Positions 25,272 through 33,124 of a stretch of DNA of 43,203 bases are shown one piece after another. The first letter of the stretch is position 1. Each line of letters begins with the position of its first letter. This DNA comes from Pseudomonadota bacterium (GTDB lineage: Bacteria > Pseudomonadota > Alphaproteobacteria > Micropepsales > Micropepsaceae). The translations under genes and the position numbers were made by a program. Location: contig JACQDN010000050.1 of the NCBI GenBank assembly GCA_016201105.1, positions 1 to 43,203 on the forward strand, given 5' to 3'. Below the pieces are notes generated by a model. That model searched no databases. It had not been told where the DNA came from and saw only the letters and a list, made by a program, of their open reading frames with translations.

Positions 25272-26819
25272 ATGCCCGGCTTTTGGACGAAATCGAAGGC
25301 CGCGCTACCGAAACCCTCCGATCCAGGCTCGTCGATCTATCTTGGGCGCTATCTCGACCGCGCCAAGAGCACGACCGGAACCGAACTCACCTATAACGGG
25401 GAGCGTCACCTGCTCCTCTTCGGCCCGAATGGGTCTGGCAAGGGCACAAGGCTTCTTGTTTCCAATCTCCTGCGCCTGCGCGATCGATCGCTGGTGGTGA
25501 TCGATCCGAAAGGCGAACTTACCGCCATTACATACGACTATCGCCGAACGCTCGGCGAAGTCGTGGTGCTCAATCCTTTCGACGTGCTCGATCTCGGCGG
25601 ATCGGGTTTCAACCCGCTCGCGTCGCTCGATCCCGAGGCGCCGACGTTCGTGGACGATGCCGCTGGTGTCGGCGAAGCCCTTATCCAGATAGAAGAAAAA
25701 GACCCGCATTGGTCTCAGAGCGCCCAAAGCTTGCTGGTCGCTCTCATCATGTGGGAAGTGCAAACGGCCAAACGCGAAAACCGCGGACCGTTGCTCGAAA
25801 ACGTGCGCTATCTGCTCACTGAACCTAGAGAAACAGAAACAGACGCCGACGGCAGAAGACAGGACGTTAAGGGACTGAAATTCACTGCCGCCAAGATGTG
25901 CGCGAAGGGCGGCTTCGAAATCGAAAGCCTCGCCGGGCGCTTCGTGCGCGACACGCCGGAAATATTCAGCATCCAGTCAACGGCAGACCGACAGACGAGT
26001 TGGATGCTGTCGCCGCTCATGCGCGCTAACATGGCGAAAAACGATATCGACTTCGCCGATCTCAAGAAACGTCCAATCACGGTCTATCTCATCCTACCCG
26101 CCGAACGCATGCGAACGCATAGCGTCTGGCTACGCCTCGTCATCGTCTCGGCGCTGAGGGCGCTATATCGCCCCGGCGGTCTTCCGACGCTCTTCATGCT
26201 GGACGAATTTGCGCAGCTCGGCCATCTGGCACCCGTCGAGGACGCCTTTGGTCTCGTGCGCGGTTACGGGGTGCAGCTCTGGCCGGTCCTGCAAGACCTC
26301 AATCAGCTAAAGGCACTCTATAAAGACCGTTGGGAAACCTTCGTCGGCAACGCTGGCGTCGTGCAGGGCTTCGCACCCAACGATCTCACCACGGCCGAAT
26401 GGATGAGCCGCCGTGCGGGCGACAAAACAGTCTCCGCTGCTAGCTACAATCGCGGCGACGCGCAAACGAGTGCCGGTCATGGCTCGATGAGCCAAAGTTC
26501 CGGCCTCGGCTGGAGTCAAGTACGCCGTCCTCTATTCCTGCCGCAGGAGTTGATGGACTTCAGCGCAGGCAGCGGCCTTCTCTGGCCGGCAGGCACCTCG
26601 AAAAGCGTACCTTTCTCTGCACCTTCTTACTGGGATGTTCCTGACCTAGAACGGCGTGCGCAGTCCAACCCATACTACCGCCGCGAAGCGGCTCGACCCG
26701 CTACGTCTTCGTCATCGCCCGCTGGTCGGAATTCTGTTGAGCTTCCGGCCTGGTGGAATAGCCGGGCAATGAAGTTGCTCAATACCCTTGTGTACGGAAA
26801 GAGGCCGGAAAAACACTGA
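25272..26819 (+). CDS. TraG/VirD4-type conjugative coupling protein
   Basis: A 515-aa type IV coupling ATPase that brings the relaxase-DNA complex to a secretion channel. Walker A is GPNGSGKG at residues 51-58, Walker B is LFMLDEFAQLG with D311 and E312, and VVIDPKGELTA and NPLASLDP are typical family segments. Unlike standard VirD4/TraG proteins (about 600-700 aa), it has no N-terminal transmembrane region: the ATPase core begins almost at residue 40. The C-terminus is a short Ser/Pro-rich tail. Carrying its own coupling protein without a secretion system is typical of some mobilizable elements. Confidence 0.92.
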   Translation: MPGFWTKSKAALPKPSDPGSSIYLGRYLDRAKSTTGTELTYNGERHLLLFGPNGSGKGTRLLVSNLLRLRDRSLVVIDPKGELTAITYDYRRTLGEVVVLNPFDVLDLGGSGFNPLASLDPEAPTFVDDAAGVGEALIQIEEKDPHWSQSAQSLLVALIMWEVQTAKRENRGPLLENVRYLLTEPRETETDADGRRQDVKGLKFTAAKMCAKGGFEIESLAGRFVRDTPEIFSIQSTADRQTSWMLSPLMRANMAKNDIDFADLKKRPITVYLILPAERMRTHSVWLRLVIVSALRALYRPGGLPTLFMLDEFAQLGHLAPVEDAFGLVRGYGVQLWPVLQDLNQLKALYKDRWETFVGNAGVVQGFAPNDLTTAEWMSRRAGDKTVSAASYNRGDAQTSAGHGSMSQSSGLGWSQVRRPLFLPQELMDFSAGSGLLWPAGTSKSVPFSAPSYWDVPDLERRAQSNPYYRREAARPATSSSSPAGRNSVELPAWWNSRAMKLLNTLVYGKRPEKH

Positions 26820-26973
26820 AAATTATCTCCGTTCTCTCCACCTTCTTATTCCCCTGCCGTTCAATTGAATCGAACAGCGTCCCGCAACGGAAAAAACGGG
26901 GTCGCCGCGAGAGCGGCTCGACCCGCCGCGTCTGTCGTGGCGTCACAGCCGAAATCACCAACGTTCATAAACA

Positions 26974-27006
26974 GTCTCGGCTCGCCCGGTGAGGGCGAGC
27001 CGAGAC
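26974..27006. terminator. bidirectional hairpin between convergent genes
   Basis: GTCTCGGCTCGCCC and its exact complement form a 14-pair stem with a GGTGA loop. It lies between the coupling-protein gene (+) and the small gene at 27034 (-). T-tracts are weak on both sides, so termination is likely but not certain. Confidence 0.55.
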
Positions 27007-27033
27007 ATAGGTAAAGCCGAGACCGATGCTGCG

Positions 27034-27240
27034 CTACGCGGCTTTCTTGGTCGTCGGAGCGCGAAGGACGATTGCAGCGCCTTCGAGCGGCCGCGCAGCG
27101 AATGCAAGATTGAAGCCCTTGCCGTCCTTGTGCGGCCATACAGCGCCGATTTCCTGCCATGTGGATTTCTTTTCGCCGTTCTTTGACACACTATAGATGC
27201 GATACGAGGGAAGACTCTTGGCGATCTGTTTGTTACTCAT
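27034..27240 (-). CDS. small conserved protein of mobilizable elements
   Basis: A 68-aa protein with the pattern SYRIYSVSKNGEKKSTWQEIG...PHKDGKGFNL followed by PLEGAAIVLR. Small proteins of this pattern are often seen beside mob/tra genes in alphaproteobacterial elements; I know of no defined function. I chose ATG 27240 (MSNKQIAK) because AAAGGAAA precedes it; the frame is open further upstream but without family-like sequence. It is convergent with the coupling-protein gene across a strong hairpin. Confidence 0.75.
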   Translation of the reverse strand: MSNKQIAKSLPSYRIYSVSKNGEKKSTWQEIGAVWPHKDGKGFNLAFAARPLEGAAIVLRAPTTKKAA

Positions 27241-27676
27241 TGTCGTTTCCTTTCGATTTTGAAGCCACGCCTTTCGCGGCCTCGATGCGGTTCGTCCACA
27301 CGCGCGGAAAAGCGGCGCAGTCAAAAAGGGCCGAAGGCTCGTGCCGTAATGGGGTGTGGGGTCCCCGTTCGGTTTTGACGGCAACGCGCGCGCGTGCAGA
27401 AACCCGCATCAATTCAGAGGACAGCGCGTGGCTCTTGAACGCGGAAAGGAACGAGGTTGAGAACCGCCAGGTGTTCCCGCGATCTCGATTGATCCGTCTG
27501 GAGAAAACGGTACGCCAAACCGATAAGCGGCGGTGAATTCACAATTTTCGGCAAAATCGGCAAGACCGCCTCTGCGTGAAACGTCATCGGCACGAGACGA
27601 ACTGCGGCAAGTGTCACAATTCGGCCGCATCATTGCTCGCTAAATTATCCGCTTTCACGACCATAAGGAGGGGGCA
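27241..27676. other. non-coding gap, nothing recognised
   Basis: About 430 bases between divergent small genes. Several short frames on both strands have no ribosome sites or family resemblance. It should contain the two promoters. No repeat or RNA structure stands out. Confidence 0.4.
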
Positions 27677-27943
27677 ATGAGCTTTTGGAGAGGCCACAAC
27701 GGACACGCGCCTGCCGCCGGTGACAATCAGACCGACTACGACAACGGAAAGAGGACGCGCGATGGTACCCGGAAGATTCTCGAAGGCATAAATCCTCGGA
27801 AGTCGTCGGGCGACAGCGGCTCTGGTGGCAAGTACTTCGGCGTGCGCAGGGGCGACAGCAAGTGGGGTTTCTTTGAATATGTTGGTCTCATCATTTTCGC
27901 CGGAATCATCTGGGCTTTCTTGAAGAGCTATTATCACTTGTAG
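27677..27943 (+). CDS. small protein with C-terminal membrane segment
   Basis: An 88-aa protein with a polar, Gly/Asp/Lys-rich N-terminal two thirds and one hydrophobic segment near the C-terminus (VGLIIFAGIIWAFL, about residues 69-82), so it is probably tail-anchored in the inner membrane. A very good ribosome site (AAGGAGGGGG) precedes the ATG, which supports real coding. No known domain. It lies between transfer genes and the defence ATPase of the element. Confidence 0.65.
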   Translation: MSFWRGHNGHAPAAGDNQTDYDNGKRTRDGTRKILEGINPRKSSGDSGSGGKYFGVRRGDSKWGFFEYVGLIIFAGIIWAFLKSYYHL

Positions 27944-28286
27944 AAGGTTCTCGACTGCTTGGCGCGCCGTCCACAGCCGGCGCGCCGCCACATCTTTTGG
28001 CGGGTGTGCCTGAGTTCATCGAGCTAATCTTAACCCGAGGCTCTCTTCGACGCGGCGCACACTGAAAATGATCTCGCTCTAAAACAAGCCCGCATCTCCT
28101 TCCAAAATAATTCGACCTCTTAGCTGCCTTATACAGGCCATCGAGCGCCTTGCGTCGGCTCATCGGCTGCAAGCGCAAGCACTCCTCCTCTTCGTTCCGG
28201 TCGCAAGCGATGCGGCCCGCCTCCTTCGGCTCTGTGTCTCCGCCGTAAGGCCGCGATCTTCGTGGTCGAAAAAGAAGGAGACTAAA
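27944..28286. other. non-coding gap with inverted repeat
   Basis: No convincing gene. A 9-bp inverted repeat GGCGCGCCG / CGGCGCGCC (27961-27969 and 27978-27986) just after the preceding stop could be a terminator stem, but no T-run follows. Confidence 0.45.
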
Positions 28287-28460
28287 ATGCGAGCCTATTC
28301 ATTGAACGAATTATTCAGCCTCACGCGCGCCGAACTCTTTGCGCTGCATGCCGAAATCGTCGCCGAGCTTCCGACCCTTCGCGAAGCTGATCGCGAAGCT
28401 GCGCTCGATAATCTTCGCAAGGTACGGCGTGTGCTGGCGCATGCCGCGCGCGCGCCATGA
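28287..28460 (+). CDS. 57-aa small protein typical of mobilizable elements
   Basis: The ORF starts MRAYSLNELFSLTRAELFAL and ends with an Arg/Ala-rich helix (LRKVRRVLAHAARAP). It is preceded by AAGGAG at a good distance and is helical throughout. I recognise close relatives of this short sequence (SLNDLFSLTRAELFALHAEI type) near mob genes in alphaproteobacterial elements, but no function is known to me. It converges on the TrlF gene, with 19 bases between their ends. Confidence 0.65.
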   Translation: MRAYSLNELFSLTRAELFALHAEIVAELPTLREADREAALDNLRKVRRVLAHAARAP

Positions 28461-28479
28461 TGGCGCGTGCGTTACTCGG

Positions 28480-31400
28480 CTATTGCGGAAGAGAATACCG
28501 TTGCTCTCGTTTCTTGAAAGCATCGGAGCCGCCCTCAAGAATTTTGCACACCAACTCCCTCGTTCCCGAATCCGGGGGCTCACTGTGTTCAAGCGAGCCG
28601 GAGTTGTACGCGATGTGAGGAAGTCCACTATCCCGTCGAGTACTCGTCGCTACGATTGTCTGTTCGGAGTCCGCGTTTACAACAAGATTTGGATTGTGGG
28701 TAATGATTATGATCTGACGGCGCGTCTTTGCTCGCTTGAAGTAGGGCATTAGGAGGTTGTAGATCGACTCGTTATCTAGATTTTCGTCCGGCTGATCGAT
28801 GACAAGGGGGCGGGTATCGGCAAAGTCGAGTCCAAGATAAAGGATAAGAAGGACAATCCCCTTTGTACCCGGCGACAAGCTCTCCAATTCGGCGCCGTTG
28901 AATTTCAGACTGTAGTTCAAACTGATATGACTTACCTCATAAAGCCAATTCAAAATGTCTTCGAGAGTTACTTCCGATCTGGCGTAACTCTTCCACAGCA
29001 GGTCCGACCTACGGAATTCCACCATGAACTCTTCCATTTTCTCCCTAATTTTGTCGGGATCGCCGGTTGACCATGCGGGCATGAGTATTTTACGCGCCGC
29101 CTCTGCCAAACCGTCTAAATTGCCATAGGGGATAGTCTTCCTCTGATCGAATAGCCCAACGCCTCTTTCCAGCCATTGCTTAAGTTCCACGCCCCAACGG
29201 ATTGAAAGCTCCAATTGGCCATGTTCAAGCATCGCCTTGTCGTTTAATTGATTGCGGATGGGATGATAAAGGTCCTCCAACGCCAGTTGCTCACGCTTCA
29301 TGTTTTCGAACACCGCTACATAGGCGTTGAGCCGGTCCTTCGATGATTCCTTGATTCGCTCGCGGTCTGCCCCTTCCGTCGTCGCGATTTCGGCAGCCAA
29401 TCGTTCTACTTCGCTCCCTATCGCTGCGATGCGCATCTGAATTCGTTTGATGTTTTCTTGGAGCGCTTTGTCGGCTGTCTCTCGTGCGGTAAGTGCGGTG
29501 ATTTGAGCCTGCAAATTCTTGAGTGTGCCGCTCGCCGGAGGCTCGCCTCCCTCAAGCCGCGCAATTAAGCTATTGAGGTCGGCTTTTCTGGCATTGAGGG
29601 GAGCTTGCACATCGCCGCTAAAAATCGGCCTGTATTGCGCGCGTTCGGCTTCGGGAATCCCTAGCTCTTTCAAGGTAAGCGACAATCGCACGTAGAACGT
29701 GTTCATTTGCCCCTTGAAGCTTGAGATACTTGCTTCAACGTCAGCAATCTTTTGGAGTTTTTGACGTTCGGCAGCCAGTTGGGACTGGACCTTCGTCAAA
29801 GCCTCTCGTGCTTCTTGAAGTGTTTTCTGAAGCGCGGCTTCTTGAGGCGTCGCCGCCTTAGGCATTTGTTTCAGAAGCCCTTCCTTTTCCTTGCCGAGCG
29901 TGGCGATCCGGGCTTTCTTCTCGGGAAGCTTCTGCTGTCGGAGACGAAGCTCGCATTCCTCCCCAATGACACGATGTATTTCGCCCTTCAGCCGATCTAC
30001 CTCTATTCGGATAGCTTCGGTCTTAAGTGTTCTCAGCTCTTCGAAGTCCGATGCATTCATAGTGTCGGCAGGATCGAGATATGAGAAAATCACGTTCTCA
30101 ATTTCTCGGATCAATTCGTCGCTAATTCCATCTTGCGCGCACAGCCTCTCGACAAATCGCTGAGATAGATAACGAACTTCGTCCAGTCCAGAGTGCTCGT
30201 CCCACAGTTTTGCATTAGAACGACGGCCATCTCCCCAGAGTAGCTCGATCTTCAGTCCACCCAGGTGAGCGGCGGCCCGAACTAAGAAACTATTTTCATC
30301 GGAATCTGACCAGGTACCTGCTGCATAAGCGATCAGTTCTGCGAGAGCTGACTTGCCAGATCCCTTCTGGCCGATGATCGAAACTAGTCCCAAATTCAGA
30401 GGAAGGGCGGCGGCATCGAACCATCCATTGGCATCTGAGATTGCGACTGAAGTTATGGTTCTTGCTTGGTCGTTGAGTAGTGGTGCGGTAGGGCCGATGT
30501 GGATTCGGTCCGAAGGCTCGTAGAGGATTTGCTTCAGACCTTCGAAGGTAGGGTCAGCCTTGATCCAGCAGAAGCGAAGATCACATTCTTCGCTGTCGTG
30601 AGCGCATGTGTGCCCCTTGTCCTTGCGTTTGGCGCACGGGTGGCCAATTTCAGGAAACGAATGGCAATCTGACCCATGGACGCATGGCTTGAGAGTTCGA
30701 AATTCCTTCAAAAAATTCTTCGTCCCCTCGGTATAGGGCGGATTGAGCGCGAGTGCCCATCGCCTCGTCGAGGGATTAGACGAGAAGAGAATATCAGACC
30801 TTTGGATCAGGACCTTCCGGCTATGATGGTCCTGTGAATCCCAACCAATTCTTGAGAGGTCCTCGTCTGCCACAACTCCGAAAAGGTATTTCCCATTGAA
30901 TTTCGGATTTTTCAGAAGATCGAATATCGCGTCATCGTCAACGACGGCGTTCATCATTCCAACAATGATGGGATTGCCGATCTTTCGGAATGGCTCATGC
31001 TGTTCCATGAGCTTGATTCCTAATTCGCGTAGGTTGTCGATCTTGAGCCGCCTTTTGTCGGCGGTTTGCTGCGGTTCCGCTTCGTAGGTGAATTTCAGGT
31101 CATTGAGGAAGTGGTCGATAATATCATCGATACTCACCTCGTCCGAAAGGATGACGTGACAGTTGATCCGACTCTTGCCGACTATCTTGTTTAGACGGAA
31201 TTCAATGTTTGGAAGGAGCCGCATCCGTCGTATTGAGGCTATCTCTTCCGGGGTAAACAGCGATGCTAGCTTGGCGTCGTTTCCCAGATATTCTTGTTTC
31301 AGTTTTGTGTATCCATCGATAGTGAAATAGTCCGTGATGCAAAGAACCGCGATGTTCTTGGCAATCGCGGCGCGAAAGAGCTTTCGGACGTATTCATCCC

Positions 31401-31497
31401 AATCGTCGCCGAATTGATTGTTGAGGTGGGATGCGGGGGTGTGGACTTGGAAGTCCCACTTGCGCCACTCGGACCCTCTTGGATACGCACTAACCAT
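28480..31497 (-). CDS. TrlF-type PHP-domain SMC-like ATPase (probable defence protein)
   Basis: A 1005-aa protein. The N-terminal ~300 residues form a PHP-type phosphoesterase domain (WDFQVHTPAS with H19, CITDYFTIDGY, NIEFRL and HGSDCHSF carry likely metal ligands). An SMC/RecN-like ATPase follows: Walker A GQKGSGKS at residues 376-383, a long coiled-coil region (about residues 500-730), the ABC signature LSPGTKG at 874-880 and Walker B PLVIDQPDENLD around D901. The opening GSEWRKWDFQVHTPAS is characteristic of proteins named TrlF-family AAA-like ATPases. Such fusions occur in defence islands and are thought to sense invaders and cleave or process nucleic acid. Target and mechanism are not visible here. 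It is the cargo gene next to the integrase. Confidence 0.85.
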   Translation of the reverse strand: MVSAYPRGSEWRKWDFQVHTPASHLNNQFGDDWDEYVRKLFRAAIAKNIAVLCITDYFTIDGYTKLKQEYLGNDAKLASLFTPEEIASIRRMRLLPNIEFRLNKIVGKSRINCHVILSDEVSIDDIIDHFLNDLKFTYEAEPQQTADKRRLKIDNLRELGIKLMEQHEPFRKIGNPIIVGMMNAVVDDDAIFDLLKNPKFNGKYLFGVVADEDLSRIGWDSQDHHSRKVLIQRSDILFSSNPSTRRWALALNPPYTEGTKNFLKEFRTLKPCVHGSDCHSFPEIGHPCAKRKDKGHTCAHDSEECDLRFCWIKADPTFEGLKQILYEPSDRIHIGPTAPLLNDQARTITSVAISDANGWFDAAALPLNLGLVSIIGQKGSGKSALAELIAYAAGTWSDSDENSFLVRAAAHLGGLKIELLWGDGRRSNAKLWDEHSGLDEVRYLSQRFVERLCAQDGISDELIREIENVIFSYLDPADTMNASDFEELRTLKTEAIRIEVDRLKGEIHRVIGEECELRLRQQKLPEKKARIATLGKEKEGLLKQMPKAATPQEAALQKTLQEAREALTKVQSQLAAERQKLQKIADVEASISSFKGQMNTFYVRLSLTLKELGIPEAERAQYRPIFSGDVQAPLNARKADLNSLIARLEGGEPPASGTLKNLQAQITALTARETADKALQENIKRIQMRIAAIGSEVERLAAEIATTEGADRERIKESSKDRLNAYVAVFENMKREQLALEDLYHPIRNQLNDKAMLEHGQLELSIRWGVELKQWLERGVGLFDQRKTIPYGNLDGLAEAARKILMPAWSTGDPDKIREKMEEFMVEFRRSDLLWKSYARSEVTLEDILNWLYEVSHISLNYSLKFNGAELESLSPGTKGIVLLILYLGLDFADTRPLVIDQPDENLDNESIYNLLMPYFKRAKTRRQIIIITHNPNLVVNADSEQTIVATSTRRDSGLPHIAYNSGSLEHSEPPDSGTRELVCKILEGGSDAFKKREQRYSLPQ

Positions 31498-31537
31498 TTC
31501 GGCCTCCGACGGTACGTTGGTCCTTGCGTGGGCAAGT

Positions 31538-31591
31538 TGGTGCGGGCGGCCGGACTCGAACCGGCACAGGCCTTTCGGCCCTACGGATTTT
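31538..31591 (-). tRNA. foreign tRNA-Leu(UAA) 3' exon
   Basis: On the minus strand: AAAATCCGTAG (3' part of the anticodon loop and stem, identical to the host gene), a variable arm GGCC-GAAA-GGCC, a T arm with GTTCGAGTC, acceptor strand CGCCCGC, A and an encoded CCA at 31538-31540. The long variable arm and the loop sequence identify tRNA-Leu(UAA). It begins exactly where group I introns are known to be inserted in this tRNA (after U34). The variable arm and acceptor strand differ from those of the host gene at 18551, so it comes from another lineage. No matching 5' exon (GCGGGCG...) is present in the window. Confidence 0.85.
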
Positions 31592-31700
31592 CATACCACT
31601 TCGGCTTTCGCCGCCGCCCAGCGGGCGTTTGTGGTCTGGACTATCCCTTCACCATCGCGTTTCCGCTTTAGGTGCTGCCCGTCTAGTCTCTACACGTTCT
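31592..31700 (-). ncRNA. 3' part of a group I self-splicing intron
   Basis: Reading the minus strand: the conserved R-type segment GTGTAGAGACTAGACGGGC, the S-type segment AAGGGATAGTCC, and P7 formed by GACTA / TAGTC. P8 is CACC / GGTG with an inner GCG-GAAA-CGC hairpin. ACCAC / GTGGT closes a P9 domain that holds GCCC-GCT-GGGC and CGGC-GAAA-GCCG hairpins. A terminal G (31592) directly precedes the tRNA exon. These are the catalytic-core elements of tRNA-Leu group I introns. The 5' parts (P1, P2, P4-P6) are not evident upstream; CCAAGAGCAAAG at about 31717-31728 only loosely resembles the Q segment. The integrase reading frame ends inside P8 (stop at 31649-31651). Confidence 0.8.
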
Positions 31701-33007
31701 TTGATTCGGCCTTTGCTCTTGGTTTTGGGGGTGGGAGCGGTGATGCCGTCCTCTTCTTCCACGGCCCTGGCCCCGCGCTTCTTGCGGACGTTGATCGCAG
31801 CCGCATCGAGCATCGTCTTGATATGCGAGGCGTAGTATTTCTCGATCATCTCAACGCTGGTGCGGCAGTTCTTGGCGATCTGATAAATGTCCGCGCCTTC
31901 CATAAGCCGAAAACAAATGTAGGTATGGCGAAGGCTGTATGCGGTCCGGCATTGGCCTTCGCGGTCGGTTTTCAAGTCCTGTTTTTCGAGGATGTCATTG
32001 AAGAGTTCATGGTGGCGCTTCGGGAACACAAGCGAAGTGGGTCCCGGCACCGCCATATGCTTGGCGTCCTGCGTCGTCGGCATCCGGCGCTCGCGATCTC
32101 GCAAGCGCGTGAACGGAAGAACTGCATTCGGCATGCTCTTGCAGTAACCGACGCCGCGCTTACCACGAACTTGAATTTCAAGGATCGTCTCGGCTGTAGC
32201 TTCATCCTCGACTATTTCAACGTCGCGAAATTGCAAACGGTACGCCTCATCTGGGCGTAGTCCCGTGTTTGCCATGAAGAGAACGAAGTCGTGCAACTGC
32301 TCGCACTCCCACCGCCAGCGGGGCTTGGGCGGACTGTTCGCTCTCTTTTGTGTGGCCTTATATAGCTTTCGGTATTCTTCCAACGAAAACCACGCGCGGT
32401 GCGAGATTTTGGTTGACCCTTGAAAGGGTGCGGAGAGGTTGGGAAGACGGTCGAGCCAATTGTGGCGATTGGCTGTTTTCAAGATTTGCCGGAGGCAAAC
32501 GATCTCCTGATGCAGTGTGCTTCGTGCTGGAGGGCGGGGCTTGCTTTCGCTCCTTGTGTCGTCGGCAACCTTCTTCCGAAGTTGATCGACACGTGACATG
32601 CCGGTTTTCATCCGGTGGATTCGATAGTCCTGAACCGTCCCTGCCGTGATTTCGGAAAGGATCATGTTTCCGAAGAAGGGGTTTAGATGGTTGTTGATAC
32701 GGTATTTGTGCCCCTCGACGTATATGGGACTGCGCTGCCCCTGGGTGATGGTCTCGAATTCGTCAATGAAGCGCGCGGCTGCTTCCTTGAAGGTCTTTCC
32801 TTCCTTCAGCTCGCCCGCGCGATACTTTCCTAGGAGTCCAAGATACCAGTCGCGCGCCACATCTTTGGCGCGCGCAAGACTCTCCTCTTTCGTTGTAGCG
32901 CGTCGCTGCTTCCCAGCGACGGTGCACGCACAATGCCAATGCGGAGTGAGTGGCCGCATGTAGAGCTGAACCTTGTTGTCGAAGATCGAGTGGCGCGTCG
33001 TATCCAT
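31649..33007 (-). CDS. int: tyrosine integrase of the element
   Basis: A 452-aa tyrosine recombinase that should integrate and excise the element at the tRNA-Leu core. The N-terminal region carries an arm-binding-like segment and a SAM-like core-binding domain (about residues 75-140). The catalytic domain has R251 in NTGLRPDEA, the LRHTY box and the nucleophile Y392 in EKYYASH. The C-terminal tail (about 55 residues, Lys/Arg-rich) is unusual: its last ~15 codons double as group I intron core sequence. I chose ATG 33007 because GGAGAG precedes it and the longer frame would cover arm sites and AT-rich att DNA. It lies 100 bp inside the right attachment site, as usual. Confidence 0.93.
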   Translation of the reverse strand: MDTTRHSIFDNKVQLYMRPLTPHWHCACTVAGKQRRATTKEESLARAKDVARDWYLGLLGKYRAGELKEGKTFKEAAARFIDEFETITQGQRSPIYVEGHKYRINNHLNPFFGNMILSEITAGTVQDYRIHRMKTGMSRVDQLRKKVADDTRSESKPRPPARSTLHQEIVCLRQILKTANRHNWLDRLPNLSAPFQGSTKISHRAWFSLEEYRKLYKATQKRANSPPKPRWRWECEQLHDFVLFMANTGLRPDEAYRLQFRDVEIVEDEATAETILEIQVRGKRGVGYCKSMPNAVLPFTRLRDRERRMPTTQDAKHMAVPGPTSLVFPKRHHELFNDILEKQDLKTDREGQCRTAYSLRHTYICFRLMEGADIYQIAKNCRTSVEMIEKYYASHIKTMLDAAAINVRKKRGARAVEEEDGITAPTPKTKSKGRIKERVETRRAAPKAETRW

Positions 33008-33020
33008 TGGGGCTCTCCGC

Positions 33021-33071
33021 TGTGCTAAACGGGCCGATTGTGCTAGCTCTGTGCTTATTATGTATAGCACT
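33021..33071 (+). promoter_or_regulatory. right-end arm-type integrase repeats
   Basis: TGTGCTAA (33021-33028), TGTGCTAG (33039-33046), TGTGCTTA (33050-33057) and an inverted TAGCAC (33065-33070) lie between the integrase start and the core site. The spacing and match to the left-end copies support arm-type integrase binding and possible autorepression of int. Confidence 0.7.
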
Positions 33072-33109
33072 AATCGATTGTTTATACAACATAATATTGA
33101 TTTTATTGC

Positions 33110-33124
33110 GATTTTAAGTCCGTT
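33110..33124 (+). repeat. attachment-site core, right copy
   Basis: GATTTTAAGTCCGTT, identical to 18599-18613. It lies within the 5' half of the tRNA-Leu(UAA) anticodon arm. Confidence 0.9.

Larger units (their letters stand above)
18599..33124. mobile_element. integrative mobilizable element in tRNA-Leu(UAA)
   Basis: The 15-bp core repeat at both ends, the split tRNA, the terminal tyrosine integrase gene and the TGTGCTAA arm-type repeats just inside both ends define an element of 14,511 bp (one core copy counted). It carries a relaxase, MobC and a coupling protein but no type IV secretion apparatus, so it should be mobilised by a helper rather than self-transmissible. Cargo is a putative restriction-modification cluster, three unknown ORFs and a TrlF-type ATPase. 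The cargo reads visibly less GC-rich than the backbone, which fits recent acquisition. The backbone palindromic repeats are absent from it. Confidence 0.92.

Noticed and set aside
31418..32260. + strand open frame across the end of the integrase and the tRNA exon
   Set aside because: Its translation (GRPDSNRHRPFGPTDF and following) is the reverse side of the tRNA-Leu exon and group I intron, a frequent false protein in databases.
33007..33112. Possible intron 5' half (P1/IGS, P3) between the tRNA 5' half and int
   Set aside because: GCCCGT near 33030-33035 could pair with the P3 strand ACGGGC, and GAGCCC near 33012 is one base from an internal guide, but their order is wrong for a group I fold and each match is too short to claim.
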